From assembly GCF_016908115.1 (NCBI RefSeq), contig NZ_JAFBDH010000012.1:1-35288 (forward strand): 35,288 nt of DNA. Direction: 5' to 3'. Shown here in pieces: positions 17,722 to 26,145 of this stretch. Below the pieces are notes generated by a model that was not told the DNA's origin, did no database searches, and saw only the letters and a list, made by a program, of their open reading frames with translations. Positions within the stretch are counted from its first letter, which is position 1, and every line of letters starts with the position of its first letter. The stretch comes from Peptoniphilus gorbachii. GTDB taxonomy: Bacteria > Bacillota > Clostridia > Tissierellales > Peptoniphilaceae. A program made the translations under genes and the position numbers.

Positions 17722-17739
17722 TTAAAAAATTTTTAAAAA

Positions 17740-18834
17740 TTATTTATATTGGTTGTAAGTTTCTTCGTTGTAAGGAACTTTAATTTCGCCAGAAATAATT
17801 TTTTTAGTTATTTCGTCAACTTTCTTTAAAATTTCAGGTTTAACATTTTTGTCAGATGTTGGTGCAATACCCACTGCTCCGTTATCAGCTAAACCAAATT
17901 CAATAGTTCTTCCACCTTCAAATTTTCCTTCTTGCATATCTTTTACAACTTGGTAAACAGCAACATCGCCATTTTTCATTGCAGAAGTTAATACATTTTC
18001 AGGAGCTCTGTCGTTTTGGTCTCTATCAACACCAATTGCCCACTTGTCAGCTTCTTTAGCAGCTTCGATAACACCTTCGCCTGCTCCACCAGCTGCGTGG
18101 AATACTACGTCAGCACCATTTTGGAACATAGTAGCAGTAATTGATTTACCCTTTTGTGCATCAGAGAAGTTTCCAACATATTGGCTAAGAACTTCTATAT
18201 CAGTTCCTTTTTCTTTAGCTGCATAATCAACACCAGCCTTGTAACCATATTCAAATCCCCAGATGATGTTTCCTTCTTGACCACCAACAAAACCAACTTT
18301 GTTAGTTTCAGTAGTCATACCAGCAATATAACCAACTAGGAAAGATGGTTCTTGTGCCCTAAACATAATTCCAAGTAAGTTTTTAGGAGCTTCAATCTTG
18401 TTGCCATTTCCATCAACTGTAACATCAACGTCAACTATTGCATAGTTAATTTCAGGATACATTCCAGCAGCTTCAGCTACATTACCACCCATTTTGTAAC
18501 CAGCGCCAACGATTAAATTCTTTTCTTGATCAGCAAAAGTTTCTAAGTTTGGAGTGTAGTCCTTAGTGTCCTTAGATTCAATGTATTCAGCCTTGATTCC
18601 AAGTTCTTTTTGTGCCTTTTGAAGTCCTTCCCATACACCTTGGTTAAAGGATTGGTCGTTAACTCCACCTTCGTCAGTAACAAAACCAACATTTACATCA
18701 GTTTTAGCTTCTGTGCTTTCTTTTTTAGTAGCGTTTTCAGCTTTATTATCAGCTTCTTTTTTATTTCCGCCACCACATGCAACAAGTGTCATTGCAATTA
18801 ATAACACTGCTAGCAAAGTAAGTTTCTTTTTCAT
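17740..18834 (-). CDS. bmpA: BMP-family nucleoside-binding lipoprotein
   Basis: This is the extracellular solute-binding lipoprotein (BMP/PnrA family) that hands purine nucleosides to the importer encoded downstream. The 364-aa protein begins with a lipoprotein signal (MKKKLTLLAVLLIAMTLVAC; Cys at 20). A charged linker and the family core follow (NVGFVTDEGGVNDQSFNQG; GFVGGQEG; AAGGAGEGVIEAA; GVDRDQ). An AGGAGG site precedes ATG 18834. Separate termination after this gene would allow the binding protein to be made in excess over the membrane parts. Confidence 0.95.
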   Translation of the reverse strand: MKKKLTLLAVLLIAMTLVACGGGNKKEADNKAENATKKESTEAKTDVNVGFVTDEGGVNDQSFNQGVWEGLQKAQKELGIKAEYIESKDTKDYTPNLETFADQEKNLIVGAGYKMGGNVAEAAGMYPEINYAIVDVDVTVDGNGNKIEAPKNLLGIMFRAQEPSFLVGYIAGMTTETNKVGFVGGQEGNIIWGFEYGYKAGVDYAAKEKGTDIEVLSQYVGNFSDAQKGKSITATMFQNGADVVFHAAGGAGEGVIEAAKEADKWAIGVDRDQNDRAPENVLTSAMKNGDVAVYQVVKDMQEGKFEGGRTIEFGLADNGAVGIAPTSDKNVKPEILKKVDEITKKIISGEIKVPYNEETYNQYK

Positions 18835-18864
18835 AAATAAATCCTCCTATTTGTATTTAATTAA

Positions 18865-18893
18865 ATTATATATTATAGCGACATTTATTTCAA
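18865..18893 (-). promoter_or_regulatory. bmpA promoter
   Basis: Minus-strand TTGAAA (18893-18888) and TATAAT (18870-18865) are 17 bp apart, giving a near-consensus promoter about 30 nt before the ATG. No purine riboswitch or other structured leader is visible. Confidence 0.8.
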
Positions 18894-18943
18894 TTTTATT
18901 ATAAAAGATAAAAATTTAGAAAAAGTTTTCCTAAATCTTCCCA

Positions 18944-18969
18944 TAAAAAAACTGCAAAAAAATGCAGTT
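18944..18969 (-). terminator. terminator of the GNAT/small-protein operon
   Basis: A 7-bp stem (aactgca 18950-18956 with tgcagtt 18963-18969) overlaps the stop codon of the GNAT gene and is followed on the minus strand by a T-run. Confidence 0.78.
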
Positions 18970-19588
18970 ATTTTAAATATCTTATTAATTGAACTAAATA
19001 TTTTCCATTTAAATTAGTTTCTTCTTTATCAAGTTTTCTTTTACCAAAAATAGTAAACCCATTATTCTCATAAAAATTAATTAACCCCTCTACATCTTCG
19101 CACTCAAGATAAACAAATTTACCTCCGCTTATATCTTGTGCTGATCTAACTTTTCTGCAAGCAAGTTCTAATAACTCACTTCCCGAAATAAGAGAATAGT
19201 CATCAATATTATAATTTTTGCCAAGTTGACCAATTAAATGGCAAGACATAATATAACTTTTTAACTTGGGTTCAAAGTTTGAATATGTGTTAATCTTTTT
19301 TCTCAAACTATTGGAAATTCTGGCATCGCTTTTAATAACAACAGCCTTCATAGCAAGAGAATAATAAGCCAAAAATTCTAAGTTACCTTTATATTTTGTA
19401 AAAACTAGATAAGTGGAAGCTAAACCTCTTTTTCCAAACTCTTCAGCCTTGTTTTTTAAAAAATAATTTACATCTTCATTATATTTTGAATCAAAACTAT
19501 TTAATAAATCATGAGTCTCTTCTTCTCCTCTAGCATCTAAAAAATCTCTTAAATTTACCTCAAATAATTTTGATTTATTCATTATCAT
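18968..19588 (-). CDS. GNAT-family acetyltransferase, candidate toxin
   Basis: A 206-aa GNAT-fold protein. The acetyl-CoA fold is suggested by the C-terminal segment FVYLECEDVEGLINFYENNGF (about 165-185; Tyr and Asn positions typical) and by a strand rich in hydrophobics before it (YIMSCHLIGQLGKNY, about 112-126). The pantetheine loop R/Q-x-x-G-x-G/A is not clearly kept (QLGKNY). It overlaps a 58-aa small gene by 14 nt, and both sit behind one promoter with an inverted repeat. Small-protein/GNAT pairs with this overlap are known as type II toxin-antitoxin modules that acetylate aminoacyl-tRNA. Substrate is unknown here. An ordinary acetyltransferase is the alternative. Confidence 0.7.
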   Translation of the reverse strand: MIMNKSKLFEVNLRDFLDARGEEETHDLLNSFDSKYNEDVNYFLKNKAEEFGKRGLASTYLVFTKYKGNLEFLAYYSLAMKAVVIKSDARISNSLRKKINTYSNFEPKLKSYIMSCHLIGQLGKNYNIDDYSLISGSELLELACRKVRSAQDISGGKFVYLECEDVEGLINFYENNGFTIFGKRKLDKEETNLNGKYLVQLIRYLK

Positions 19589-19751
19589 TAAAGTACTTCT
19601 CCAAATCTTCAGCCTTTAAAGTTTGTACTTCTCTATCTAATTTTACTTTAGGGTCAGGCTTTTTTATCGCCTTATCTAAAGCGTAAAAGAAATTACTTGT
19701 ATCTCTTTTTGTTTTTAAGTTGATTGTTTTTAAAAAACTTTTTGTAGCCAT
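19575..19751 (-). CDS. 58-aa small protein, candidate antitoxin to the GNAT gene
   Basis: This short frame encodes a 58-aa basic-then-acidic protein starting MATKSFLKTINLKTKRDTSN and ending LEKYFNDNE. An AGGAGGGG-like site lies just upstream of ATG 19749-19751, so translation is credible. The stop lies inside the GNAT gene start, so expression is coupled. I recall small proteins with the MxTKSFLK start beside GNAT genes in Firmicutes, but I cannot name a family. An antitoxin role is inferred from size, order and overlap. No classical DNA-binding motif is evident by eye. Confidence 0.75.
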   Translation of the reverse strand: MATKSFLKTINLKTKRDTSNFFYALDKAIKKPDPKVKLDREVQTLKAEDLEKYFNDNE

Positions 19752-19771
19752 AATACCCCTCCTATAGTCAT

Positions 19772-19803
19772 ATTATATCACAAAATATTTAAGTAAATAT
19801 TTT
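19772..19803 (-). promoter_or_regulatory. promoter with inverted-repeat operator for the GNAT pair
   Basis: The minus strand has an extended -10 TGATATAAT (19780-19772). Directly upstream is a perfect 9-bp inverted repeat AAAATATTT-N4-AAATATTTT (19782-19803), covering the -35 position. This placement suits autorepression, as is common for toxin-antitoxin operons. It is AT-rich, so chance is not excluded. Confidence 0.5.
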
Positions 19804-19821
19804 AATTTACTTTGTTTGTAT

Positions 19822-19850
19822 AAAAAAGCCCAACTAGGTTGAGCTTTTAC
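19822..19850 (-). terminator. terminator after the unknown membrane-protein gene
   Basis: A 9-bp stem (aagcccaac 19826-19834 with gttgagctt 19838-19846, one G-U) is followed on the minus strand by a T-run. Confidence 0.85.
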
Positions 19851-19868
19851 TTAATGTTTTATTATTTT

Positions 19869-20897
19869 TTATCCTATGAAAACTCTTGGTATCATAAATA
19901 ATACTACTGACAATACAAAGTACATTAACAAAAAGGCTAGTGATTGTTTCATTTCCTTTGTGCCAAAAGTTAGGTCATCATCCGCTGCTAAAAATCTTGC
20001 AACAATTGATGCAAGGCAGCCCAAAATTGGATAAATAATTAGGAGTCCAAGGTTACTTGTTCCCTTACCTATAAATCTATAAAAGGCAGGAATCATTATA
20101 AATAATGCACCAAGATAAATTGGGAAACTTCCCTTATCAAGCCAAATTAGTGCAATTACAGCAATTGTCAAAATTAAAAATGCAACTGTTGAAATTGTGT
20201 TAATTAGTGAAATTTTATTTATCAAAGCTTGGTTAATTAGTTCCAATTTATTGATATAGTAGCCAGAATTTGTGTAGGCTTCCTTGACACTGTCTGTTGA
20301 TTTTGTAGTTTCTGTCCAGTTTTCTACCTTTGCATTTGTTACAAATATTGATGCGTCTTCAACTTTTTGTCCACCAGAAAAATATAGTGGATTTGGACTA
20401 TAGTAAACTTCAAAATCATATTCTCCAACTTTTTCTGACAAGTCCAATTTTACTTCACTTAGTGCTTTAAACTCTTTATTTTCAGTTTTGTTGTAAAAAT
20501 CTTTAACTTTTAATTTTAATTTTTCTTCAAAAAGTGATTTGTTAATTTTGTCAAAATCTCCTTTAAGATTTACCTTTGACTTAGTAAAGTTTACTCCTTC
20601 ACCAAAGAAAATTTGTCTAATTGGCGTACCCATTATTCTTGCAGTTGTATCTTCTCCTGTGTAAGAAAATTTTATGTCATATTTTATGAGTCTTTCGCTA
20701 CCTTCATTTACTACAGATCTTGCAACTTGAAGATTTTCTACTCCATCGGAATTGTTAAATAAAATTCCGTCAAATTCTCTTTCTACATTTGAATTTGGCC
20801 ACATAAGAGACTTACTTAAAAAAGCAGTTAGAGAAACTAACATAAGTACTAATAAAAAAATTGCAAATATTATAAGCTTTTTTATTCTCTTGTTCAT
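19869..20897 (-). CDS. membrane protein of unknown function with an extracytoplasmic domain
   Basis: I do not recognise this 342-aa protein. It has one N-terminal membrane helix (about 8-28) and a polar domain of about 200 residues (30-225), probably outside the cell. Four C-terminal helices follow (about 235-252, 259-275, 282-302 and 318-338). The domain is Lys/Glu-rich and lacks Cys, a lipobox or a catalytic signature I can see. An AGGAGG-like site (GGAGGTTT) precedes the ATG. It stands alone between terminators, downstream of the polyamine operon, from which read-through is possible. Confidence 0.8.
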   Translation of the reverse strand: MNKRIKKLIIFAIFLLVLMLVSLTAFLSKSLMWPNSNVEREFDGILFNNSDGVENLQVARSVVNEGSERLIKYDIKFSYTGEDTTARIMGTPIRQIFFGEGVNFTKSKVNLKGDFDKINKSLFEEKLKLKVKDFYNKTENKEFKALSEVKLDLSEKVGEYDFEVYYSPNPLYFSGGQKVEDASIFVTNAKVENWTETTKSTDSVKEAYTNSGYYINKLELINQALINKISLINTISTVAFLILTIAVIALIWLDKGSFPIYLGALFIMIPAFYRFIGKGTSNLGLLIIYPILGCLASIVARFLAADDDLTFGTKEMKQSLAFLLMYFVLSVVLFMIPRVFIG

Positions 20898-20980
20898 TTT
20901 AAACCTCCATTATGAAAACATTTCGCTTATACTATATAATATCACATGAAGGTCCTAAAATAAACAAATTTATTAGCATA

Positions 20981-22027
20981 TTAAAGATTGGAAGCATTTA
21001 TTTCTGTCCAAATTCTATCGTAAACTTTTATAAAGTCTCCAAGATCTCTAAAAGCTTCAAGAGGTGGAAGTGAATCGAAGTCTGGATAGGCAACTTTTGA
21101 ATTTTTAATTTCATCTGGAAGAAGGTCTTTTACACCCTTAACAGGTGAAGTGTATCCAACACAGTGTTCTGCATTTTTTGCTTGCACTTCTTTTTTAAGC
21201 ATATAATTTATAAATTTTTCTGCTCCAGATACATTTTTTGCATTCTTTGGAATTACCATGGAATCGTACCAAATATTTGAGCCTTCCTTTGGAACTACAT
21301 ACTCTAAATCTTCATTTTGTTGCATCATAAGAAGGGCATCACCTGAATACATTACAGATAAATTCGCATCTCCTTGCACAACTACATCTCTTCCATCATC
21401 ATCAAGATAAGCATATACAAGTGGTTTTTGTTCTATAAGAGATTTTTTTGCTTCTTCAAGTTCTTTTTCATTTGTTGAATTTAGTGAATAGCCAAGTCTT
21501 TTTAGGGCAAGGCCAAGAGTATCTCTTTGAGAATTATACATAATTATTTGGTCTTTATATTTTTCATTCCACAAAATATTCCAAGAATCAACTTTATCTG
21601 TAACTTCCTTTTTGTTGTAGACAATGCCCACAGTTCCCCAGAAGTATGGAACAGAATACTTATTTTCCGCATCAAAGCTTGGGTTTTTTAACTTGTCTTC
21701 AACTTCAGCAAAGTTTGGAATGTTTTGGAAATTAATTTCTTGAATTAAGCCTTCTTTTATAAGTCTTTCAATCATATAATCACTTGGCACAATTACATCG
21801 TACTTATCTTGTGATTGTGTCATCTTTATATAAAGGTCTTCGTTAGAAGCGTAAGTGTCATAATTAACCTTTATTCCAGTTTCCTTTTGGAAGTCCTTTA
21901 AAATTGATGGGTCAATGTATTCGCCCCAATTGTAAACATAAATTTCTTCCTTTGCTTGGTCTTTTTTGCCACAAGCAGTTAAAGTTAAAAGCATTAAGAC
22001 TGATAGTGCTAAAATTATTTTTTTCAT
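20981..22027 (-). CDS. potD: spermidine/putrescine-binding lipoprotein PotD
   Basis: PotD is the extracellular polyamine receptor of the PotABCD importer. The 348-aa protein has a lipoprotein signal (LTLTAC; Cys about 19) and the family start IYVYNWGEYIDPSILKDF. It also has NEDLYIKM, YDVIVPSDYMIERL and the pocket segment VPYFWGTVGIVYNK. ATG overlaps the potC stop by 4 nt (ATGA), and it is the last gene of the operon. Preference for spermidine or putrescine cannot be told by eye. Confidence 0.95.
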   Translation of the reverse strand: MKKIILALSVLMLLTLTACGKKDQAKEEIYVYNWGEYIDPSILKDFQKETGIKVNYDTYASNEDLYIKMTQSQDKYDVIVPSDYMIERLIKEGLIQEINFQNIPNFAEVEDKLKNPSFDAENKYSVPYFWGTVGIVYNKKEVTDKVDSWNILWNEKYKDQIIMYNSQRDTLGLALKRLGYSLNSTNEKELEEAKKSLIEQKPLVYAYLDDDGRDVVVQGDANLSVMYSGDALLMMQQNEDLEYVVPKEGSNIWYDSMVIPKNAKNVSGAEKFINYMLKKEVQAKNAEHCVGYTSPVKGVKDLLPDEIKNSKVAYPDFDSLPPLEAFRDLGDFIKVYDRIWTEINASNL

Positions 22028-22809
22028 ATTTCCACCTCAATTTTTTTATTTTTTTCGCTTCTCTTGTTAATTATTACAAGTAAAATTAAAAGAGATACTA
22101 GCATAAGTGTTGATACTGCATTTATTGACGGATTTATTCCCTTTCTTGCCATGGAATAAATTGTAATTGATAAGTTTGAAACTCCTTGTCCTGTGTTGAA
22201 AAAGGAAATTACAAAATCGTCAATGGAAAGTGTAAAGGACATCAAGGCTCCCGTAAGTATTGCAGGTTTTATCTGTGGTATTACCACATGAAGAATTGCA
22301 TAAGCTGGCGTAGCACCTAAATCTAAGGCAGCCTCAAGAGTATTTTTTTGCAGTTGATTTAATTTTGGCAAAATTGACAAAATTACATAGGGAATACAAA
22401 AGACTATGTGTGAAATTATCATTGTTGTATATCCCATTCTTATATTAAATAGTCCAAATAAACCCATTAATGCCACAGCTGTAACTATGTCTGGGTTAAT
22501 TACTGGAAGATAATTTATATTTAAGATTGCATCTTTCTTAAATCCTCTTAATTCATTTATGGCAATGGCAGAAATTGTCCCCACTACTGTTGAAATTATT
22601 GTCGCCACAATAGCCACAAAAATCGTCGTCCAAAGGGAAGATAAAATTGCCGGGTCATTAAATAAGTTTTTGTACCATTTTAAGGTAAAGCCAGCCCAGG
22701 AACCTCTAAGTTTAGAATTGTTAAAACTAAAGACAACTAAAATTACTATGGGGGCGTACAAGAAAACAAAAATCAAAAATAAATAAATTCTATCAATTAT
22801 TTTTTTCAA
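22024..22809 (-). CDS. potC: polyamine ABC importer permease PotC
   Basis: A 261-aa inner-membrane permease with six helices. The cytoplasmic EAA loop (EAALDLGATPAYAILHVVIP, about 160-179) docks on the ATPase. It overlaps potB by 4 nt and potD by 4 nt, so translation is coupled through the operon. Confidence 0.94.
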   Translation of the reverse strand: MKKIIDRIYLFLIFVFLYAPIVILVVFSFNNSKLRGSWAGFTLKWYKNLFNDPAILSSLWTTIFVAIVATIISTVVGTISAIAINELRGFKKDAILNINYLPVINPDIVTAVALMGLFGLFNIRMGYTTMIISHIVFCIPYVILSILPKLNQLQKNTLEAALDLGATPAYAILHVVIPQIKPAILTGALMSFTLSIDDFVISFFNTGQGVSNLSITIYSMARKGINPSINAVSTLMLVSLLILLVIINKRSEKNKKIEVEI

Positions 22810-23639
22810 AATATATCTCCTCCCAAATCCCCAGTTTTAATTTTTTTATTAAATAATTTTGGCACAACTAAAATCAAAAGCATAATTACAATTAAAATCA
22901 TTGAAATGGCAGAGCCAAAGCCCCAATCTCCTGTAAATGTAAATTGTTTTTCGATTAAATTTCCTATTAAATAGAAGTTGTTTCCACCTAGTAAGTTTGG
23001 AACAACAAAAGTTGAAATTGCCGGAATAAATACCATAGTTATGCCTGTGTAAATGCCAGGAAGTGAAAGTGGAAAAATAACTTTTGTGAAAACTTCGAAG
23101 TCATTTGCTCCAAGGTCCTTGGCTGCTTCAATTAATTTTTGGTCCATTTTTAAAAGGACTGTATAAATTGGAAGAACCATAAAGGGCAAAAAGTTATAAA
23201 CCATACCTATCATAATTGCCTTGGAATTATACATAAGATCCCAAGGTCCCAGTCCAAAAAGTCCAATAAATTTATTTATAAGCCCCTTGTTACCTAAAAG
23301 AGTAAGCCAAGCATAAGTCCTAAGAAGGAAATTCATCCACATGGGAATTATGAAAATTAAAATCATATTATTTCTAACTTTTTCACTCATCTTTGAAATA
23401 ATATAGGCAACTGGATAACCAACAATTAAGCATAAAATTGTTGATAGACCAGCAAGAATTAGTGAAGTTATTAAAATTTTTACATATAAAGGTTCAAAAA
23501 ATCTTGAAAAATTATCAAGAGTAAAAGCAAATTCAGATAAATCTGTATTTGAACTTAGAGCATGAGCAAGTATTAAAAATAGTGGCAGTACAATAAAAAT
23601 TAGTCCCCAAAATAAATATATCAGTGAAAATTTTTTCAT
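22806..23639 (-). CDS. potB: polyamine ABC importer permease PotB
   Basis: A 277-aa permease with six helices and the EAA loop [20 protein letters not shown] (about 191-210). It pairs with PotC. ATG 23639 overlaps the potA stop by 4 nt. Confidence 0.94.
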   Translation of the reverse strand: MKKFSLIYLFWGLIFIVLPLFLILAHALSSNTDLSEFAFTLDNFSRFFEPLYVKILITSLILAGLSTILCLIVGYPVAYIISKMSEKVRNNMILIFIIPMWMNFLLRTYAWLTLLGNKGLINKFIGLFGLGPWDLMYNSKAIMIGMVYNFLPFMVLPIYTVLLKMDQKLIEAAKDLGANDFEVFTKVIFPLSLPGIYTGITMVFIPAISTFVVPNLLGGNNFYLIGNLIEKQFTFTGDWGFGSAISMILIVIMLLILVVPKLFNKKIKTGDLGGDIF

Positions 23640-24670
23640 ATCAACCTCATTACATGGATTAGGTCAGGCTTAATAATTATGCCTGTCTTTTCACCCACTT
23701 CTCTCTTTTCCGTTGATTGCACAAGCATAGAATAACCATCTACATCAACAGTCATTTCATAGTGAACACCCTTAAAGACAAGACTTGTAACAATGCCTTC
23801 AATTTGATAATTTTCATCTACTAAAAGCACATCTTCAGGTCTCACAACTACTTCAACATCTTCCATCTTGTTAAAACCACTGTCTACACAAGGAAAATCA
23901 TAGTCTAAAAATCTTACCTTGTAGTCTTCGAGCATCTTTGCCTCAATAATATTTGATTCGCCAATAAAATCTGCAACAAAGGCATTTTTTGGCTCGTTGT
24001 AAATATTTAGAGGACTATCCATTTGTTGGATTTCTCCATCATTTAAAACGACTACAGTGTCACTCATAGATAGGGCCTCTTCTTGGTCATGAGTTACATA
24101 AATAAAAGTGATGCCAACACTTTTTTGTATTCTTTTAAGTTCAATCTGCATTGCCTGTCTAAGTTTTAAGTCAAGAGCACCAAGAGGTTCATCAAGAAGG
24201 AGAACTTCTGGCTCATTGACAAGAGCTCTTGCAATGGCAATTCTTTGTTGTTGACCACCAGATAATGATTCGATTTCTCTATTTTCAAAGCCAGAAAGAT
24301 TTACAAGCTTTAAAACTTCCTTTACCTTTTCCTTTATAAGATTTTTGTCCATTTTTTTAATATTAAGACCGAAGGCGATATTCTTGTAAACATTCATGTG
24401 AGGAAAAAGTGCATACTTTTGAAAAACTGTGTTGATTTTTCTCTCATAGGCTTCTTTATTAGTAATATCTTCTCCATTAAAAAGAATTTTTCCCTCGTCA
24501 GGCTCTTCAAAACCACCAATTAGTCTTAAAATTGTAGTTTTACCACAGCCAGATGGACCTAAAATAGTAAGAAATTCATCTTTTTTAACCTTAAAATCGA
24601 AATTCTTTAAAATAACATTATCGCCAAAACTTTTTGTCACATTTTTTAATTCAATTACATAATTTTCCAT
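23636..24670 (-). CDS. potA: polyamine ABC importer ATPase PotA
   Basis: A 344-aa ATPase that drives polyamine import. Walker A is GPSGCGKTT (about 38-46), followed by a Q-loop, signature LSGGQQQR (about 138-145) and Walker [15 protein letters not shown]-terminal TOBE regulatory domain spans about 275-340. It starts 10 nt after the regulator gene. Confidence 0.95.
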   Translation of the reverse strand: MENYVIELKNVTKSFGDNVILKNFDFKVKKDEFLTILGPSGCGKTTILRLIGGFEEPDEGKILFNGEDITNKEAYERKINTVFQKYALFPHMNVYKNIAFGLNIKKMDKNLIKEKVKEVLKLVNLSGFENREIESLSGGQQQRIAIARALVNEPEVLLLDEPLGALDLKLRQAMQIELKRIQKSVGITFIYVTHDQEEALSMSDTVVVLNDGEIQQMDSPLNIYNEPKNAFVADFIGESNIIEAKMLEDYKVRFLDYDFPCVDSGFNKMEDVEVVVRPEDVLLVDENYQIEGIVTSLVFKGVHYEMTVDVDGYSMLVQSTEKREVGEKTGIIIKPDLIHVMRLI

Positions 24671-24680
24671 AATTCACCGC

Positions 24681-25220
24681 CTAAAAATTTGGTGGAGATG
24701 AAATCCACAAAATCTCAGTTTCAAACTTTCCTTCATTTTTTAAGTAGTGGGAGGAGTTTGCTTTAAAATAAAAACTTTCTCCCTTTTTAACTTTATACTC
24801 TTTATTTCCATAAATTAGAGTTACGCTGCCTCTTATGACATAGCCAAACTCTTCCCCCTCGTAGGGTTGAAGCTCTTTTGATTTTCCACCAGGACTTATT
24901 TTTATTCGCATAGGCTCCATTTCATTTTTTTGTGCATTGGGCACAACCCAATCAAGAACATAGCCAAGTTCTTCATTTTCACTTTCAAAAAAATCCTCAT
25001 CTTTAAAAGTGATTTTTTCATTTTCTTCTTTTTTAAAAAAATGAGAAGGATCTGTCCCGAGAGCCTCTAAAATATCTAAAAGAGAATCAACAGAAGGCGA
25101 TGTCAAGTCCCTTTCGATTTGTGAAATAAAGCCCTTTGTAAGTTCTGACCTATCAGCCAATTCCTCTTGAGTAAGGCCTTTTTCAATTCTCATATCTCTT
25201 ATTTTATTTCCAATATCCAT
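24681..25220 (-). CDS. XRE-HTH/cupin regulator of the polyamine operon
   Basis: A 179-aa transcription factor. The N-terminal helix-turn-helix (about 5-58; LTQEELADRSELTKGFISQI) is joined to a C-terminal cupin domain (about 105-178; YEGEEFGYVIRGSVTLIYGN), the architecture of PuuR-like regulators. The chosen ATG (25218-25220) has AGGTGAT upstream and matches the usual MDIGNKIRDMR start; an upstream start at 25244 lacks one. It heads potABCD, so it most likely senses polyamines or related compounds. Two direct repeats lie in its own leader. Confidence 0.92.
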   Translation of the reverse strand: MDIGNKIRDMRIEKGLTQEELADRSELTKGFISQIERDLTSPSVDSLLDILEALGTDPSHFFKKEENEKITFKDEDFFESENEELGYVLDWVVPNAQKNEMEPMRIKISPGGKSKELQPYEGEEFGYVIRGSVTLIYGNKEYKVKKGESFYFKANSSHYLKNEGKFETEILWISSPPNF

Positions 25221-25227
25221 TGCATCA

Positions 25228-25263
25228 CCTAAAATATTAAACAAATTACTTAAATTATTAAAC
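25228..25263 (-). repeat. pair of 15-bp direct repeats in the pot operon leader
   Basis: The minus strand carries GTTTAATAATTTAAG (25263-25249) and GTTTAATATTTTAGG (25242-25228), matching at 13 of 15 positions and spaced 21 bp, two helical turns. They lie between the -10 and the regulator start, a plausible autoregulatory operator. The AT-rich background lowers confidence. Confidence 0.4.
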
Positions 25264-25270
25264 TCATTAG

Positions 25271-25299
25271 AGTATAATTGTTAAATATATTAATGTCAA
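25271..25299 (-). promoter_or_regulatory. promoter of the pot operon
   Basis: Minus-strand TTGACA (25299-25294) and TATACT (25276-25271) are exactly 17 bp apart. This is the only strong promoter seen for the regulator-potABCD operon. Confidence 0.88.
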
Positions 25300-25408
25300 T
25301 AGCTTTGGCTTATTTAATAAAGTAAATTTTTTGTTAAATATAATTTACTAAAATTTTTCTTAAATTTTTTCCTTTTAAATTTCATTTTCCTTGTTCAATA
25401 ATTATTTG

Positions 25409-25417
25409 TGTTATAAT
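25409..25417 (+). promoter_or_regulatory. extended -10 promoter of the DUF1624-like gene
   Basis: TGTTATAAT (TATAAT 25412-25417) lies 17 nt before the ATG, so the leader is only about ten bases and begins at the GAGGTG site. No convincing -35 was found. Confidence 0.6.
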
Positions 25418-25434
25418 TTTTCCAGAGGTGTAAA

Positions 25435-26145
25435 ATGGATACTACAAAAAAAAGATACAATGCCATAGATTTTTTGCGTGGCTTTACTATTATAAATATG
25501 ATAATTTTTCACGGTCTTTTTGATCTTGAAAATTTTTACGGCTTTAATTTTAATCACGACTTTTACTACTACCAACAATACATTTGCATTTCCTTTATTT
25601 TGATTTCAGGTTACTCAACACATTTTTCAAATAATTTTAAGAAAAAGTTTTTGATTTTAACGGGACTTTCTCTTTTAATCACTGTGGGATCCTATATTTT
25701 TTCAAGAGAAGATGCAATTTATTTTGGGGTAATTCATTTTTTTGCTGCTGCAACATTAATTCACATGCTATTAGAAAATTACATAAAAAAAATAAATCCA
25801 AGGCTTGGACTTATTATTAATACGATTTTATTTGTCAGCTTAAAAAATATTTATTACGGAAGTATTTTCTTTGGGAAAATTCTTGTTCCTAAGTCTCTAT
25901 ACTCTTTAAATTTATTCTTCTTAGGTTTACCAGGCGAAAATTTTTCTTCTGGAGATTATTTTCCAATTATTCCATGGATATTTTTATTTTACATGGGTTA
26001 CTTCCTCTTTGATTTTATAAAATTTACAAAAAAAGAAGCCTCCCATAACTTTATAAATGTCATGGGTAGGCATTCTCTTTTAATATATTTTCTCCATCAA
26101 ATTATTTTAATTGGAGTTTTCTCTCTAATCTTTAGCTTTAATTAG
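25435..26145 (+). CDS. DUF1624/heparan-glucosaminide acetyltransferase-like membrane protein
   Basis: A 236-aa polytopic membrane protein with about seven helices. The N-terminus RYNAIDFLRGFTIINMIIFH and the later GRHSLLIYFLHQ are hallmarks of the DUF1624/acyltransferase-3-like group. This group transfers acyl groups to sugars or polymers at the membrane. The substrate is unknown. A GAGGTG site lies 4 nt before the ATG. The 3' end overlaps the convergent TPM-domain gene by 4 nt. It has its own promoter and no operon partners. Confidence 0.82.
   Translation: MDTTKKRYNAIDFLRGFTIINMIIFHGLFDLENFYGFNFNHDFYYYQQYICISFILISGYSTHFSNNFKKKFLILTGLSLLITVGSYIFSREDAIYFGVIHFFAAATLIHMLLENYIKKINPRLGLIINTILFVSLKNIYYGSIFFGKILVPKSLYSLNLFFLGLPGENFSSGDYFPIIPWIFLFYMGYFLFDFIKFTKKEASHNFINVMGRHSLLIYFLHQIILIGVFSLIFSFN

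Noticed and set aside
18835-18943. Purine riboswitch upstream of bmpA
   Set aside because: The leader is only about 30 nt from the promoter to the ATG and shows none of the conserved purine riboswitch sequence.
25221-25244. Eight extra N-terminal residues on the pot regulator
   Set aside because: The upstream start has no ribosome site, whereas ATG 25220 has AGGTGAT and matches the family start.
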